Both the position numbers and the translations under genes were made by a program. 64,000 nucleotides of DNA, from positions 13,454,001-13,518,000 of the forward strand of contig NC_003279.8 in the NCBI RefSeq assembly GCF_000002985.6, read 5' to 3'. Positions 13,501-23,416 of the stretch are shown in pieces (the first letter of the stretch is position 1; every line of letters begins with the position of its first letter). This DNA is from Caenorhabditis elegans. Its lineage: Eukaryota; Nematoda; Chromadorea; Rhabditida; Rhabditidae. The notes below the pieces were generated by a model. That model had not been told where the DNA came from, did no database searches, and saw only the letters and a program-made list of their open reading frames with translations.

Positions 13501-14608
13501 ATTTACAGGGCTGTGGTTTTGTAGTTTGTAGTGTGAGAGAAAAACTTTGGAAAACGATATTAGAATGTGGGTAATGAATAAAAAATATAGCGATAATTTT
13601 CGATTTGAAAGTTAAAATTTGGTTGAAAAATTGATGTGTGTGAAGACTAGACTACAAACTACACAATTTATAGCAGATTTTTTGCTCTAATTTTAATCAG
13701 AAAATTACAAAATAAATGTAATTAAGCTGGGATTTTACAAAAAAAAATTTTGTAGTTTGTAGTGTGAGAAACTGATATTCGACCTTTCGAGAAAAAAAAA
13801 CGAATTGTCAAAATCAAAAAATTTCTGAAAAAAAAAATTCGAATTTTTTTCCGATGACTTAACTTTTAGGAATCAATTTTTTTTGTATAATTTGAAGAAT
13901 TTTCATTTGAAAAATGACTCAAAATCGTATTGTTTCTTCTTATAAAACACTGAAAAATTCTGCGAAAAATGGTTGAGGCTAACAGAAAAAGTGTAGTTTG
14001 TAGTCTACGCCTCAACCAAATTCAGATTGACAAGATAGGTATTAAAAACTAGAAAAATGCTGATTAATTGGACTAAATATCACACTTTTTGTTCGAAAAA
14101 AACTTGCTTTTCAGGAAAAAATCGTTTGAAAACTCGCAAAAATCGAAAATTAAAAAAAAAAATTTGGTTGAGGCTCAGAAATGTGTAGTTTGTAGGCTCT
14201 GAGCCTCACCCAAATTTTCAGCAGTTCTTTTTAAAAACAAAATTTGATGTTTTTTTCGCTATTTTAGGGTCAAAATCTTGATTTTTTCAACGAAAATTAG
14301 GATTTTCTTCATATAAAATACTGAAAGATTCTGCGAAAAATGGTTGAGGCTAACAGAAAAAGTGTAGTTTGTAGTCTAAGCCTCAACCAAATTCAAATTG
14401 ACAAGATTGGCTGAAAAATTAGAAAAATGCTGATTAATTGGACTAAATATCACACTTTTGTTCGAAAAACTTGCTTTTCAAGAAAAAAAAATAGAAAATT
14501 TTAAAAAAAATTGGTTGAGGCTCAGAAATGTGTAGTTTGTAGTGTAGCTTGCCTGGGCCTCAACCAACTCACTGAGAGCAACTTGTAAAATTCAGAAGTT
14601 TTCTTTTT

Positions 14609-14655
<47 letters not shown>

Positions 14656-16351
14656 CCAGCTATTCAACAAATCTTATCAACTGAAGACCCATACTACAAA
14701 CTACAAAATTTTGTTGGCCTCACTCAGCCATTCTAAAACAGTTGGTTGAGGCTCACACAAATTGTAGTTTGTAGTCTCTGAGCCTCAACCAAAAATATTT
14801 CGGTTTCAAACTAGTTTTTTTGAAGTTTTTAGCGGATTTTTAGCGGATTTTCAGCACTTTCTCGTGCTCACTTCGGTGCCAGTTCAACAAAAGGCTTCAA
14901 AAAGCACTGAATTCCTGGAGCAACAACATCTCGTGGAACTTCTGCCAATTCAGTTATAAATGCTCTCGCTTTCAACACATGTTCCTTTAATTCCATAATT
15001 GTTCTTTGTGTTTTTTCGTGTTTCAGCAGTGCTGGATCAGTTGGCATCAGTTGTCCATTGCTTAAAGTTGTTGGAATTGTGGCTCGCGGAGCCGGCGGTG
15101 CAAGACGATTACGGCGATCTATGGAAAGTACGAAACGGTAGAAGAGCCAATTGCCGAATGTTGCGTCGAGATTCTTTTCGTTGTAGATTCGATAGAAATT
15201 GTCGGCCAGCACACGTAATGTTTGGATTTCGTTGCGAGGAATGCTGGAAAAGTAATTGGTTGAGGCTAAGACTACAAACTACAAAATTGCAAAATTGCAA
15301 AATTAATTGCTGGTTTTCTGAGCAATTTGTGTGAAATTTAAAAACAAAAAGTTTTTTTTTTGTATTTTTCTACAAAATATACAGGAAATTTAACTGAAAA
15401 ACTCTCATAATCTCAATTTTCTGACCAGAAAATTGGTTGAGGCTCAGAAATTTTGTAGTTTGTAGTCTGTGAGCCTCAACCATTTTTAACGCAACTTTTC
15501 ACGAAGTTTTGTAGTTTTCTTTGCCTGGAAGAGCGAAATATTCAATTTTCGATTTAAGATTTTTAAAAATTCGAATTTTTTGGACGTTTCTTGTGAAATT
15601 TCCGAATTTTTTGGAATTTTCGGCATTTTTTTAAATTCTGAATTTCAGAGAAAACCTAAATTTCAGTTTTTTTATAAATTTGAATCTATGAAAAAACATC
15701 CAAAATAATTTGTTTTCAAATTAGCAAATTGGTTGAGGCTCAGACTACAAACTACAATTTCAAAAAATTTAAAAAAATTGAATTTTAAGAAATTTCTCAA
15801 ATTGTTTGAGCATTTAAATCTTTTTTGTTGTATTTTTCCACAAAATATACAAGAAATTTAACTGAAAAACTCTCAAAATCAGAATTTTTGACTAGAAAAT
15901 TGGTTGAGGCTCAGAAATTTTGTAGTTTGTAGTCTGTGAACCTCAACCAACCCACAGAACTCTTCTAGCCTCATTTTCATTCATTTTTCTTCGTTTTTTC
16001 ACCTCAATCAAGTACTCACTTATCAATAATAAACTCTATATCATAATCCAACGCGGCAAACGTGGCCATCGCACACAATCTCATACTTGCCGCCTTTCTC
16101 TCGAAGAGCATCAGCTCCTCGACAGCCAATTTTCCTTTATCTTTTTCCCGTTCGGCGAGGAATCCTTTATCCGTGAATTGCATACATAGTCGTGGGAGTT
16201 CTGCAATGGAAAAGCATGAATTTTCAGGCATAAACGAGCATTTTTCCCTACGTTTTCTCTTTTCCGGGTCCAAAAGCGACTTTGAGATGCATGTTGGGTC
16301 GACGAATAGCTCAAACCACGAAACGTCACCCGTACTCTCCGGATTATCCAT
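1516..16351 (-). CDS. ints-8: Integrator complex subunit 8
   Basis: INTS8 belongs to the nuclear Integrator complex, which cleaves snRNA and other RNA polymerase II transcripts. With INTS6 it docks the PP2A phosphatase. Exons in transcript order: 16252-16351, 16020-16200, 14872-15243, 12189-12733, 10762-10935, 8215-8738, 7341-7399, 6592-6963, 4975-5452, 1516-1644. They total 2934 nt, or 977 residues, close to human INTS8 (995). Recognisable parts are an N-terminal WFELF (residues 12-16; human has WFEF, linked to phosphatase binding), the mid-region TDGIRDKRK segment, a C-terminal helical/TPR-like half (FWRTV, ELADLFHL) and a C-terminus resembling the human LNASNPEEVLQLAAQRRKKK end. The 51-nt first intron (16201-16251) is open in frame, so retention would add 17 residues. 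The donor after 12189 (GTTCGC) is weak but is the only one keeping frame. An acceptor 20 nt upstream of the ATG suits SL1. Tc3 occupies the last intron. The symbol is from memory. Confidence 0.93.
1975..2436 (+). repeat. Tc3 left terminal inverted repeat
   Basis: Complement of 3849-4310, running from the CAGTGTGGG end to the GTGCTAGG/CCTAGCAC boundary. In Tc3 the transposase binds near the outer end and at an internal site of this long repeat. Occasional single-base differences from the right copy are visible (for example around 2270). Confidence 0.93.
2694..3731 (+). CDS. tc3a: Tc3 transposase
   Basis: DDE transposase of Tc3. Exons 2694-3110 and 3159-3731 are joined across a 48-nt GT-AG intron and give 329 residues, the expected Tc3A length. 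The N-terminal about 130 residues form paired-type helix-turn-helix DNA-binding units (SDTERAQLD, HEMSRKISRSRHCIR). The catalytic core shows D144 (FSDEKKF), D231 (QQDNATIH) and E266 (NPIENLWG), the DD34E triad with all three acidic residues present. No stop or frameshift is visible, so the enzyme should be functional if expressed. It reads opposite to the surrounding ints-8 gene. Confidence 0.96.
3849..4310 (-). repeat. Tc3 right terminal inverted repeat
   Basis: Inverted copy of 1975-2436. It ends in CTTTCCCACACTG next to the TA duplication at 4311-4312. Confidence 0.93.
4748..4915. repeat. Short palindromic element (MITE-like)
   Basis: Ends TAGTCGTCTAATAATG and its exact complement enclose 168 bp rich in ATGCATGT-type words. 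It sits between the Tc3-split palindrome and the penultimate ints-8 exon, within the same intron. A small non-autonomous element is the simplest reading. The outermost TA may be its target duplication. Confidence 0.65.
5453..6591. repeat. ints-8 intron built of hairpin-module repeats
   Basis: This intron has no coding potential. It carries several copies of the window-wide module GGTTGAGGCT - TGTAGTTTGTAGT - GAGCCTCAACC in both orientations (for example 5575-5625, 5848-5880, 5970-6003, 6395-6418), separated by poorly conserved AT-rich sequence. The same modules fill most other ints-8 introns. Confidence 0.7.
7563..7858. repeat. Degenerate TATACC hexamer tandem repeat
   Basis: About 300 bp of a six-base repeat, consensus TATACC on the + strand, with drift to TATGCC and TATAAC. 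Because the unit is a multiple of three it stays open in several frames and yields Ile-Pro or Ile-Gly polymers on paper. These are not genes. It lies in the ints-8 intron between 7400 and 8214. Confidence 0.9.
8739..10761. repeat. ints-8 intron with 1.2-kb palindrome and GC-rich core
   Basis: Arms at about 9404-9760 and 10245-10571 are inverted copies of each other. They include the ACTACAAACTACAA modules and a GATAGAAAGCCACGTGG segment at the inner edge. The unpaired core (about 9790-10240) is far more GC-rich than anything nearby and contains a TATATAA at about 9925. The left arm also has a second, tandem copy at about 9190-9360. I find no convincing protein in the core, although open frames exist on the minus strand. 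Confidence 0.7.
8778..8844. repeat. 67-bp near-perfect hairpin
   Basis: ATTACG, then an arm containing AACAATAAATCATGA, a short CCACGTACG loop and the complementary arm. One mismatch (aaaatg/cattct) is visible. It lies in a ints-8 intron just outside the exon ending at 8738. A tiny MITE or a fold-back transcript element is possible; no small-RNA function is claimed. Confidence 0.7.
10936..12188. repeat. ints-8 intron of tandem module units
   Basis: Five or more units of roughly 200-250 bp, each with AT-rich filler (AAAACTTGC, CGGAAAACA-type words) and a GAGGCTCAGA - TGTAGTTTGTAGT - CTGAGCCTCAACC module (about 11050, 11240, 11430, 11620, 11850, 12050). There is no coding signal. Confidence 0.7.
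12819..13407. mobile_element. Palindromic TTAA element, copy 1
   Basis: Ends AGGAGGACTAACGG and its near-complement (AGTCCTTCT) are flanked by TTAA at 12815-12818 and 13408-13411. The whole element is a fold-back of about 589 bp centred near 13113. A near-identical copy lies at 32236-32821. The TTAA target suggests mobilisation by a piggyBac-like or other TTAA-specific transposase; there is no coding capacity. It sits in the ints-8 intron between 12734 and 14871. Confidence 0.85.
13408..14871. repeat. Rest of ints-8 intron: module repeats and CT tract
   Basis: Further copies of the TGTAGTTTGTAGT hairpin module occur in tandem-like units of roughly 360 bp (about 13975, 14180, 14340, 14520, 14770). 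A pure CT dinucleotide run lies at 14613-14650. No gene is seen. Confidence 0.7.
15244..16019. repeat. ints-8 intron, two duplicated module blocks
   Basis: Two roughly 480-bp blocks (about 15265-15490 and 15730-15955) share the order ACTACAAACTACAA, AT filler with TACA(A/G)GAAATTTAACTG, then GGTTGAGGCTCAGAAAT and TGTAGTTTGTAGTCTGTGA. This shows local duplication of composite units rather than single modules. Confidence 0.6.
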
Positions 16352-16374
16352 TAAAAATGCTCAATTTCCGTCTG
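16352..16374 (-). promoter_or_regulatory. ints-8 5' UTR and probable SL1 acceptor
   Basis: On the minus strand GAGTTTCAG ends at 16372, twenty bases before the ATG at 16351. This spacing fits a trans-splice acceptor; an ordinary acceptor for an upstream untranslated exon is the alternative. Confidence 0.55.
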
Positions 16375-17813
16375 AAACTCGGTTTTTTTAGCAAAATACT
16401 GCGGAAATGTCTAAATTCGAAGTTATCCGAGAGGACTACACGGCCGGTGGCCTTGGAAAACGCGCGTGGCCGCGAGGGGGAAATGAAGGGAATTTCCCGT
16501 TTAAAACCAGAATAAATAGCTAATTTTAAAGTATATTCGAGGAATTTTAGTACTGAAATCAAAAATCTGAAAATGAAGTAATATAAATCAAATAAAAATC
16601 TCATTTTATTGAAAGGAAACGCAAAAAAAGGCATTGCAGAGGAATCGTATTGAGATAAAACACGAAAAAATGGGGTAAAATGCGTAGAGAATTTCAAGAA
16701 AAATAACGACGATTTTTAATTATTATATGGCGTTGCTGCTTCTACGAAATAAAGCTAAAGAGAAAGAATGGTGATCACACATGCGGTAGAGAGAGCGGGG
16801 AGAGACAGAAGTAGCGGAATTTTCGAAAGAAAGGTGTAGAATGAGGACAAAAATTGAGAAAATACATTTTAAATTTGGGGAAAAGTAGATGAAAATCGGG
16901 AAAAATCGACTGAAAATTCGAGTTTTTAAGCGAAAAATTGTTGAGTGAGGCTGTGGAATTTTTGTAGTTTGTAGTCTCTGAGCCTCAACCAAATCAGTGG
17001 ATGGTTTTAGCTATGGTTTTCGTAGTTTTTAGTCGATTTTTCTCGCGAAAATTGTCTAAAATCTGGGAAAAAGCTAGCATTTTCGAAAAATAATGTGTAA
17101 ATTCGACGAAATTTCATGAAAGAAATATTTCATAGAAATCTGATAATTTTCAGATTTTTCCACATGAAAAGCTTGAATATAGAAAAATTCTATGAAAAAT
17201 GCTACAATTTCGATTTTTCAGCAAAAAAAAAATAAAAAGTCGTCTAAAATTAACGAATTTTCCACGAAAAGTGTTTCAAAATTTGGGTGAGGCTCAGAAA
17301 CTACAAATTACAATTCTGGCTCAGCCTCACTCAATTGGAATTTTTTGGCATTTTTCTTTAAAATTTAGGATAGAATGGTGAAAATACATTTGAAATTTGG
17401 GGAAAAGTAGATGAAAATCGGGAAAAATCTACTGAAAATTCGAGTTTTTAAACGAAAAGCCTTGGTTGAGGCTGTGGAATATTTGTAGTTTGTAGTCTCT
17501 GAGCCTCAACCAAATCAGTGGATGGTTTTCGCAGTTTTTGGTCGATTTTTCGATTTTTTATTCAAAAAACATGACTTTTAGAAAACAAAAGTTTGAAAAT
17601 TGAAAAATTCGATTTTTCCGCAAAAAAAATATTTGGATTCGACCAAAATAAATGTATTTTCCACGAAAATCGCTTCAAAATTTGGGTGAGGCTCAGAAAC
17701 TACAAACTACAATTCTGGCTCAGCCTCACCCCATCGGAACTCTTTGGCATTTTTCTTTTTTTTTTTTAATTCAAATTTTCAGTCAAATTTCCCCTAAAAA
17801 AGAGAAAATACAA
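16375..17813. other. Intergenic region between the NDRG gene and ints-8
   Basis: Both flanking genes are on the minus strand, so this holds the ints-8 promoter and the NDRG 3' end. It contains a GC-rich patch at about 16440-16480 (GGCCGGTGGCC, AACGCGCGTGG), a purine-rich GAGAGCGGGGAGAGACAGA stretch at about 16790-16808, and three module hairpins (about 16945-16990, 17280-17335, 17460-17515). The roughly 1.4-kb gap argues against a tight SL2 operon. Confidence 0.5.
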
Positions 17814-20181
17814 TCAACATTCATTAGCACTGCTAGCAACGGCAGCAAAGCCTCCATTCTGCGTCTCCTGCATCTTTTTCGTCATCTTCATCACATTAAG
17901 CGTCGGAAAATATCCCAATCCCTGCAAAAAGAGCATCATGCTCTCCGTCACAGCGTCCGGTCGATCGTCAAGCACAAGACCACACGAATCGGATATCTTA
18001 ATCCAATCGGCGTGTGCCGGGTCCAACTTCGTATTCACCTCTACCGTATCCTCAACGTGAGCGCTTCCGGCTCCGACGAGCTGGAGCACAGGGACTTTAA
18101 GCTGAACACCGGTGGTTCCGTCACGTGAGATAGGGAGTGGGGTCCGTTGAATGTAGGATTCAATGAATTCGGCGAGGCTATTCGGATTCGGAAGGTGCTG
18201 GAAGAAGACACGATACTGACGAACGATATCCGGACTGCAACGATCATAATTTCTGCCAAAATGATGCCACATCAGATAATCCACAGTGAATTTTGTCATG
18301 CCAACTTTACGAAGATACGATGTATTCCATTTCTCATATCCCCACTCGACCCATCCCGACTTTCCAGAACAGCAATTGACGAGGACGAGAGCGATGACGC
18401 GGTTCTGGTTTTGAGCTGCGTATCTTAGAAGTACGTTTGCACCAACGCCCACGCCAAATCCGATGAACTGATTGAGTTTGAAGTGATCGGCGACTGATTC
18501 GATCGTTTTTGCGATTCCGTCCATTGTTGGGTAGGTGAAACTGTAATGAAAATTTGGAAAAAAAACTTTTGAATTCTCGGAGAAAATCTTAATTTCATCT
18601 TTTTTTCTTCTGAATCTATGAAAAAACGTCTAAAATAACGCTTTTTCACATTAGAAAATTGGTTGAGGCTCAGAAAGTTTGTAGTTTGTAGTGTGTGTGT
18701 GAGCCTCAACCAGATAATTTTATTTGATTATCTAATTTTCAGTTATAAATAGAGTTTCTAAATACGTGAAAATTCAAAGAAAGAAAAAGGTCAAAATTTT
18801 GGGAAGTCTACTGAATTCCACGTGGAGAAAAATTTGGTGAGGCTAAACATTTTGTAGTTTGTAGTGTGCGAGCCTCAACCAAGAATGTGACATTTTTTGG
18901 TGAGGCTTACAGATTGTGTAGTTTGTAGTCCCTGGGCCTCAACCAACACAAATATTGAAAATTTCGATAAAAATACGTTTTTTAAAGGAATTTTTGGAAA
19001 TTTTCGGAGAAAAATCGTGAGAAAAACGTTTAAATTTTGAATTTTTCTAACGTTTTTGGGAAATTTTTAAACTTTTTCGAATTGTTGTCGGTTTAAATTA
19101 AAGAAAAAATCCATAAAAATAATAAATATCGTCTGAAAATTTCTATAAATTTGAGTTTTTATAACGTTTTTGAAACATTTTGGTATACTTTTTAGCTTAA
19201 AAAATTTGAAAAACCAGAAAATAAAACTTTAAAAAACTCGTTAGATTTCTGTAGTTTGTAGTCTCTGAGCCTCAACCAAATCAAGGTTTTGGGTTTTTTT
19301 AAAAATTTTTCCAAAAATTGTGTTAAAACTGGGGAATTTACACAAAAACTGCTAATTTTAAGAAAAAAAAGTCTAATTTCAAAAGATTTCAATTTGGGTG
19401 AGGCTGTGGGATTATTGTAGTTTGTAGTCTCTGAGCCTCAACCAACGCAAATATTGAAAATTTCGATAAAAATACGTTTTTTAAAGGAATTTTTAGAAAT
19501 TTTCGGGGAAAGTCGGGAGAAAAACGTTAAAATTTTTTTTATTGAATTTTTCTAACGTTTTTTTGAATTTTCTAGTCATTTTATTTTTAAAAAAGTTTTG
19601 GTTTTTTTTTTAAATTTTTCCCAAAATTGTGTTAAAAATGGGGAATTTACACAAAAACTGCTAATTTTAAGAAAAAAATAGTCTAATTTCAAAAGATTTC
19701 AATTTGGGTGAGGCTGTGGGATTTTTGTAGTTTGTAGTCTCTGAGCCTCAACCAAATCAGCAGATTGATTTTTTTTTCCAAAAATTGTGTGAAAACATGG
19801 AAAAAGGCAAGAATTTTCGAGAAATTATACTTTTCCGGAAGCGGCTGAGCATCCATTTCCTGTCCCGGAGCATTCACATTGTAGATGCAGAATTTGTCGG
19901 CGAATTCGGCGATCGACACGAATTGGAAAAAGTTTTGGAAATTGCTTTCCGCTGCAAAATGTACGATTTTAATTCAATTTTTCTGCTAAAAGCTCACAAT
20001 CAAGCCCAAGATCATGAAAAGTGACCATCGGAACCTTTTTCGGATCGTTACGGTCTCCGTAAATCGACACTTTGATAGCTCCAAAGGCCGTGTTCACTTT
20101 TTCTTCGGTGAAATTGTTGGCAGATTCTTCCATTAGAGGCTGCATGTCACGTGTAAATGAGTGCATTTCTATTGATGCCAT
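17814..20181 (-). CDS. NDRG-family alpha/beta-hydrolase-fold protein
   Basis: Exons in transcript order are 19998-20181, 19831-19951 and 17814-18540; 1032 nt encode 343 residues, typical of the N-myc downstream-regulated (NDRG) family. Family features are the TFHDLGLD strand (about residues 52-60), FCIYNVNAPGQE, YPTMD (residues 105-109) and the nucleophile-elbow region GFGVGVGAN (about 129-137). In true hydrolases a serine sits in that elbow. Here it is Gly/Val, consistent with NDRG proteins being non-catalytic. Human NDRGs act in stress response, differentiation and vesicle traffic; the worm role is not inferable from sequence. The ATG lies only 4 bases after TTTTCCAG, a strong SL acceptor. 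I recall this as Y48G10A.3. Confidence 0.92.
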
Positions 20182-20188
20182 GGTTCTG
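20182..20188 (-). promoter_or_regulatory. Trans-splice acceptor of NDRG gene
   Basis: Minus strand TTTTCCAG then AACC then ATGG. A four-base leader after a consensus acceptor is characteristic of SL1 addition and decides the start codon. Confidence 0.65.
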
Positions 20189-22765
20189 GAAAAGTGGTAT
20201 TTAATAGAGGAAATATAAAGGAAACAGTGAAAATAGAGAGAAAATCGAGAAAAATTAGAGAAAATCCAACAAAATCGATATTGGTTGAGGCTGAGAGACT
20301 ACAAACTACAAAATCATCTGAGCCTCAACCAGATTTTATTCGAAAAAACATCTGACTTTTACAACTAAAATAAAGTGAAATACGTCGTTTTGGCTGCTCA
20401 GAATCAAAGAAAAAAATAGTTTGTATGATTGAGGCTGAGGCTACAAACTACAACATCATCTGAGCCTCAGCCAGATTTCATTTGAAAAAATTTGGCGTTT
20501 ACAACTTAAATTAAGTGAAATGAGTAGTGTTGGCTGCTAAAAACCAAAGAAAATATACTTGTATGGTTGAGGCTCAGACTACAAACTACAAAATCCTGTG
20601 AGCCTCAACCAAACTTTATTTGACAAAAGGGATTATTTCCACAATTTCCGAAGGTAAAAGCAAAAAACTTAAGAAAAATGATATTTTTGTGTGAATTCAG
20701 CTATATAAACGCAGGAAATATTGAAAAGTCGATTAAGAGACACAATTTTTCATGCAAAAAATAGGTGGTTGAGGCTAAGTCTCCAAACTACAAACTACAA
20801 AATCGTCTGAGCCTCTCCCAAATTTTGTTTCGAAAAATCGAGGTCATAATGCGAAAAAAAACGAAGAAAAATGAGAGAAAATGAGGCTAGAAGCGTTATG
20901 TGAGTTGGTTGAGGCTATGGCTACAAACTACAAAATTTCTGAGCCTCAACCAATTTTTTAATTAAAAAAAACGTTATTTTGGATGTTTTTTCACAGATGC
21001 TGAATAAAAAAAGCTGAAATTAAGATTTCCTTGAAAATTTCAGAAAAAAAAACACAAAAAAAAACAAAATTTTTCAAAAAACATGCCGAAAATTCGGAAA
21101 TTTCACAAGAAACATCCGAAAATTTTGAATTTTTCAAAATCTTAATTCGAAAATTGAATAAAAATTGAATATTTCGCTTTTCGAGACAAAAAATTACAAC
21201 ACTTTCGTAAAAAAAATTGCGCGAGAAAATGGTTGAGGCTCACAGACTACAAACTACAAAATCATCTGAGCCTCAACCAAATTTTGTTTCGAAAAAAAAC
21301 AAAAATAAACACGATTTTTGACGAAAACACCAAAAAATTGTAGAAAAAGTTGTTTTTTTTTAATTAATCAAGCTCAGAAATGATAAAAACTTTGAAAATG
21401 ATGGTTGAGGCTGTGACTACAAACTACAACTTAGCCTGAGCCTCACCAAAACTGGTTTTAATTGAAATTTGCCAAACAAAGCAAGTTTTTAGGTGAAATT
21501 TGAGTGAAAAAGTAAAAAAGTACGGTGCAGTCGTCTGACACAAATGAAAGTAAGTGAACATATGATCGGAAGCTTGAAAATATCATTGAAATAGTTAGAG
21601 ACGCAGTGAGTCACCAGACAACCAGAAGGAGAGAGAGAGAGAGATACGAGAGACATAAGTCTATTGATTCTGCTGCCAATATTGCTGGGCTTTTGCATTT
21701 GTTGACCCAAAAAGTACAACGGGGCGAAGTTGCAAATTTTGTAGTTTGTAGCCACAGCCTCAACCATTTGTTTGAATGAAAATTAATAGATTTGCCTGAA
21801 TTTATCGAAATTTTAAGCGCATTTTTTAAAAAATACTTTGCAGTTTTACCGTCAGAAAATATAGATATAATCCAGTTTTTAATTAAATTCATTCAAAAAA
21901 AAATTTGGTTGAGGCTCACAGGATTTTGTAGTTTGTAGCCACAGCCTCAATCATTTATTTTTGCATGAAAATTAAGTTTTTGATAGATTTTCGCAGAATT
22001 TCCGGCATTTATCGAAATTTTAATCGAATTTTTTTTAATATTTCGCAGTTTTACCGTTAAAAATTATAGATATAATCGAGCTTTTACGTGTATTAATCCA
22101 ATAAAATTTGGTTGAGGCTCAGATGATTTTGTAGTTTGTAGTCTCTCAGCCTCAACCATTTATTTTTGCATGAAAATTGAGTTTTTGATAGATTTTAGCA
22201 GAATTTCCTGCATTTATCGAAATTTTGATAGAATTTTAAAAAAATATTTTGTCATCTTACCGTTAAAATTTATAGATATAATTCAGTTTTTAGGTGTATT
22301 CAGTGAAAAAAAAAATTGATTGAGGCTCAGGGATGTTGTAGTTTGTAGTCTCTCAGCCTCAACCATCCATTTTTGCTTGAAGAATTACCATTTTTGATAG
22401 ATTTTTACAGATGTTGAGGCATTTCCATATCTAAATTCCCACAAAAATACAACTTTCCTCATGTTTTCTGATTTTGCCTTCGAAAATTATGGAAATAACC
22501 CCATTTTACTCATACTTTTGCAAATAAATTTGGTTGAGGCTAACACGATTTTGTAGTTTGTAGTTTCTCAGCCTCAACCATTTATTCTTGTCATGAAAAT
22601 TGTATTTTTAAACATATTTTCTTTGAATTTAAGCTGCTAGCACAACTTATTTCACTTGATTTTAGGTGTAAAAGTCAGATTTTCATTTTTTTTTCGGTGA
22701 AAATCGCAAAAATGTGTTGAAATTTTTATTTTAATAAATTTAATACGTTAAAAAATGTATCAATG
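20189..22765. repeat. Intergenic repeat field upstream of NDRG gene
   Basis: The hairpin module repeats every 150-250 bp: about 20280-20330, 20430-20470, 20565-20610, 20765-20815, 20905-20950, 21232-21280, 21400-21445, 21735-21765, 21905-21950, 22110-22160, 22320-22365 and 22535-22580. Its orientation switches near 21.5 kb: ACTACAAACTACA reads on + to the left and TGTAGTTTGTAGT on + to the right. The switch flanks a non-repeat island at about 21480-21700 with GAGACGCAG (21598-21606) and a GA tract, a candidate NDRG promoter. Confidence 0.65.
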
Positions 22766-23147
22766 TCGACTTTCGCGGCTCGTGTACTCCCCGAGGAGAA
22801 GTTGGGATGAAAATCGATGGATTTGTCGTTGAAAATCTGAAAATTCTCATAAAAACCTAGTTTTTTACTGACAAAAATTAATAATTTGGAGATAAAATAG
22901 ACGAAAAAAAAGGCCAAAAACTGTAAAATGCTCGAATTTAGACTATTTTCGCCAATTTTTTCTTCGTTTCACAAAGAAATAGCCTATTTCATCTGTTATT
23001 TATAGTTTTTTTGGGTGAAAATTTGAAAGTTTTTTTCCCGAGAATTTGTAGATTTTTAATAAAATCATCGATTTTAATATATAATTCCGGCCAAAAACCG
23101 TAAAATCCATATCCTCGGGGAGTACACAACTTGCGTAAATCGACAAA
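22766..23147. repeat. Inverted-repeat element with CTCCCCGAGGA ends
   Basis: Left end GTCGACTTTCGCGGCTCGTG followed by TACTCCCCGAGGA; the right end is the complement of a diverged copy (GTCGATTTACGCAAGTTGTG, then TACTCCCCGAGGA). The ends share about 75-80% identity over some 33 bp; the interior is AT-rich without a clear hairpin. Element identity unknown. Confidence 0.45.
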
Positions 23148-23380
23148 TGGCAGTGGAAGAGTTTTTTAGCTGAAGAAAATAGGTAAAAAACAAAGTATAA
23201 ACTGGAAAATCTAATGAGATAAAACCAAAAAAAATCGATTTTCGCAACAAAAAAAAATTTGATCTACAAAGGTTCATAATACCAACAAAAAAAAATTGTA
23301 ACATAAATTGAAATAGTGAAGCAAAAAATACGAGATAAAACAGACAACAGGAAGATTTTTTTTTCATTTTTGCATATAAA

Positions 23381-23416
23381 TTAATGGTAGACGGGCGGCT
23401 TCAGATGATGTGCTCT
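23381..23416 (-). other. Possible orphan terminal exon
   Basis: On the minus strand a strong acceptor (CATTTTTCAG) is followed by eleven codons ending RAHHLKPPVYH and TAA, less AT-rich than its surroundings. No small gene around it could supply the upstream exon. Exon 28028-28233 of the B-box-like gene ends in phase 0 and would join it in frame, making an alternative last exon. Its end (H-x-L-K-x-P) resembles that of the normal last exon (H-x-I-K-x-P). Transcript evidence is needed. Confidence 0.25.

Noticed and set aside
22726..22917. Minus-strand exon-like frame after a good acceptor (DKSIDFHPNFSS...)
   Set aside because: Most of it overlaps the CTCCCCGAGGA inverted-repeat end, and no upstream partner exon was found.
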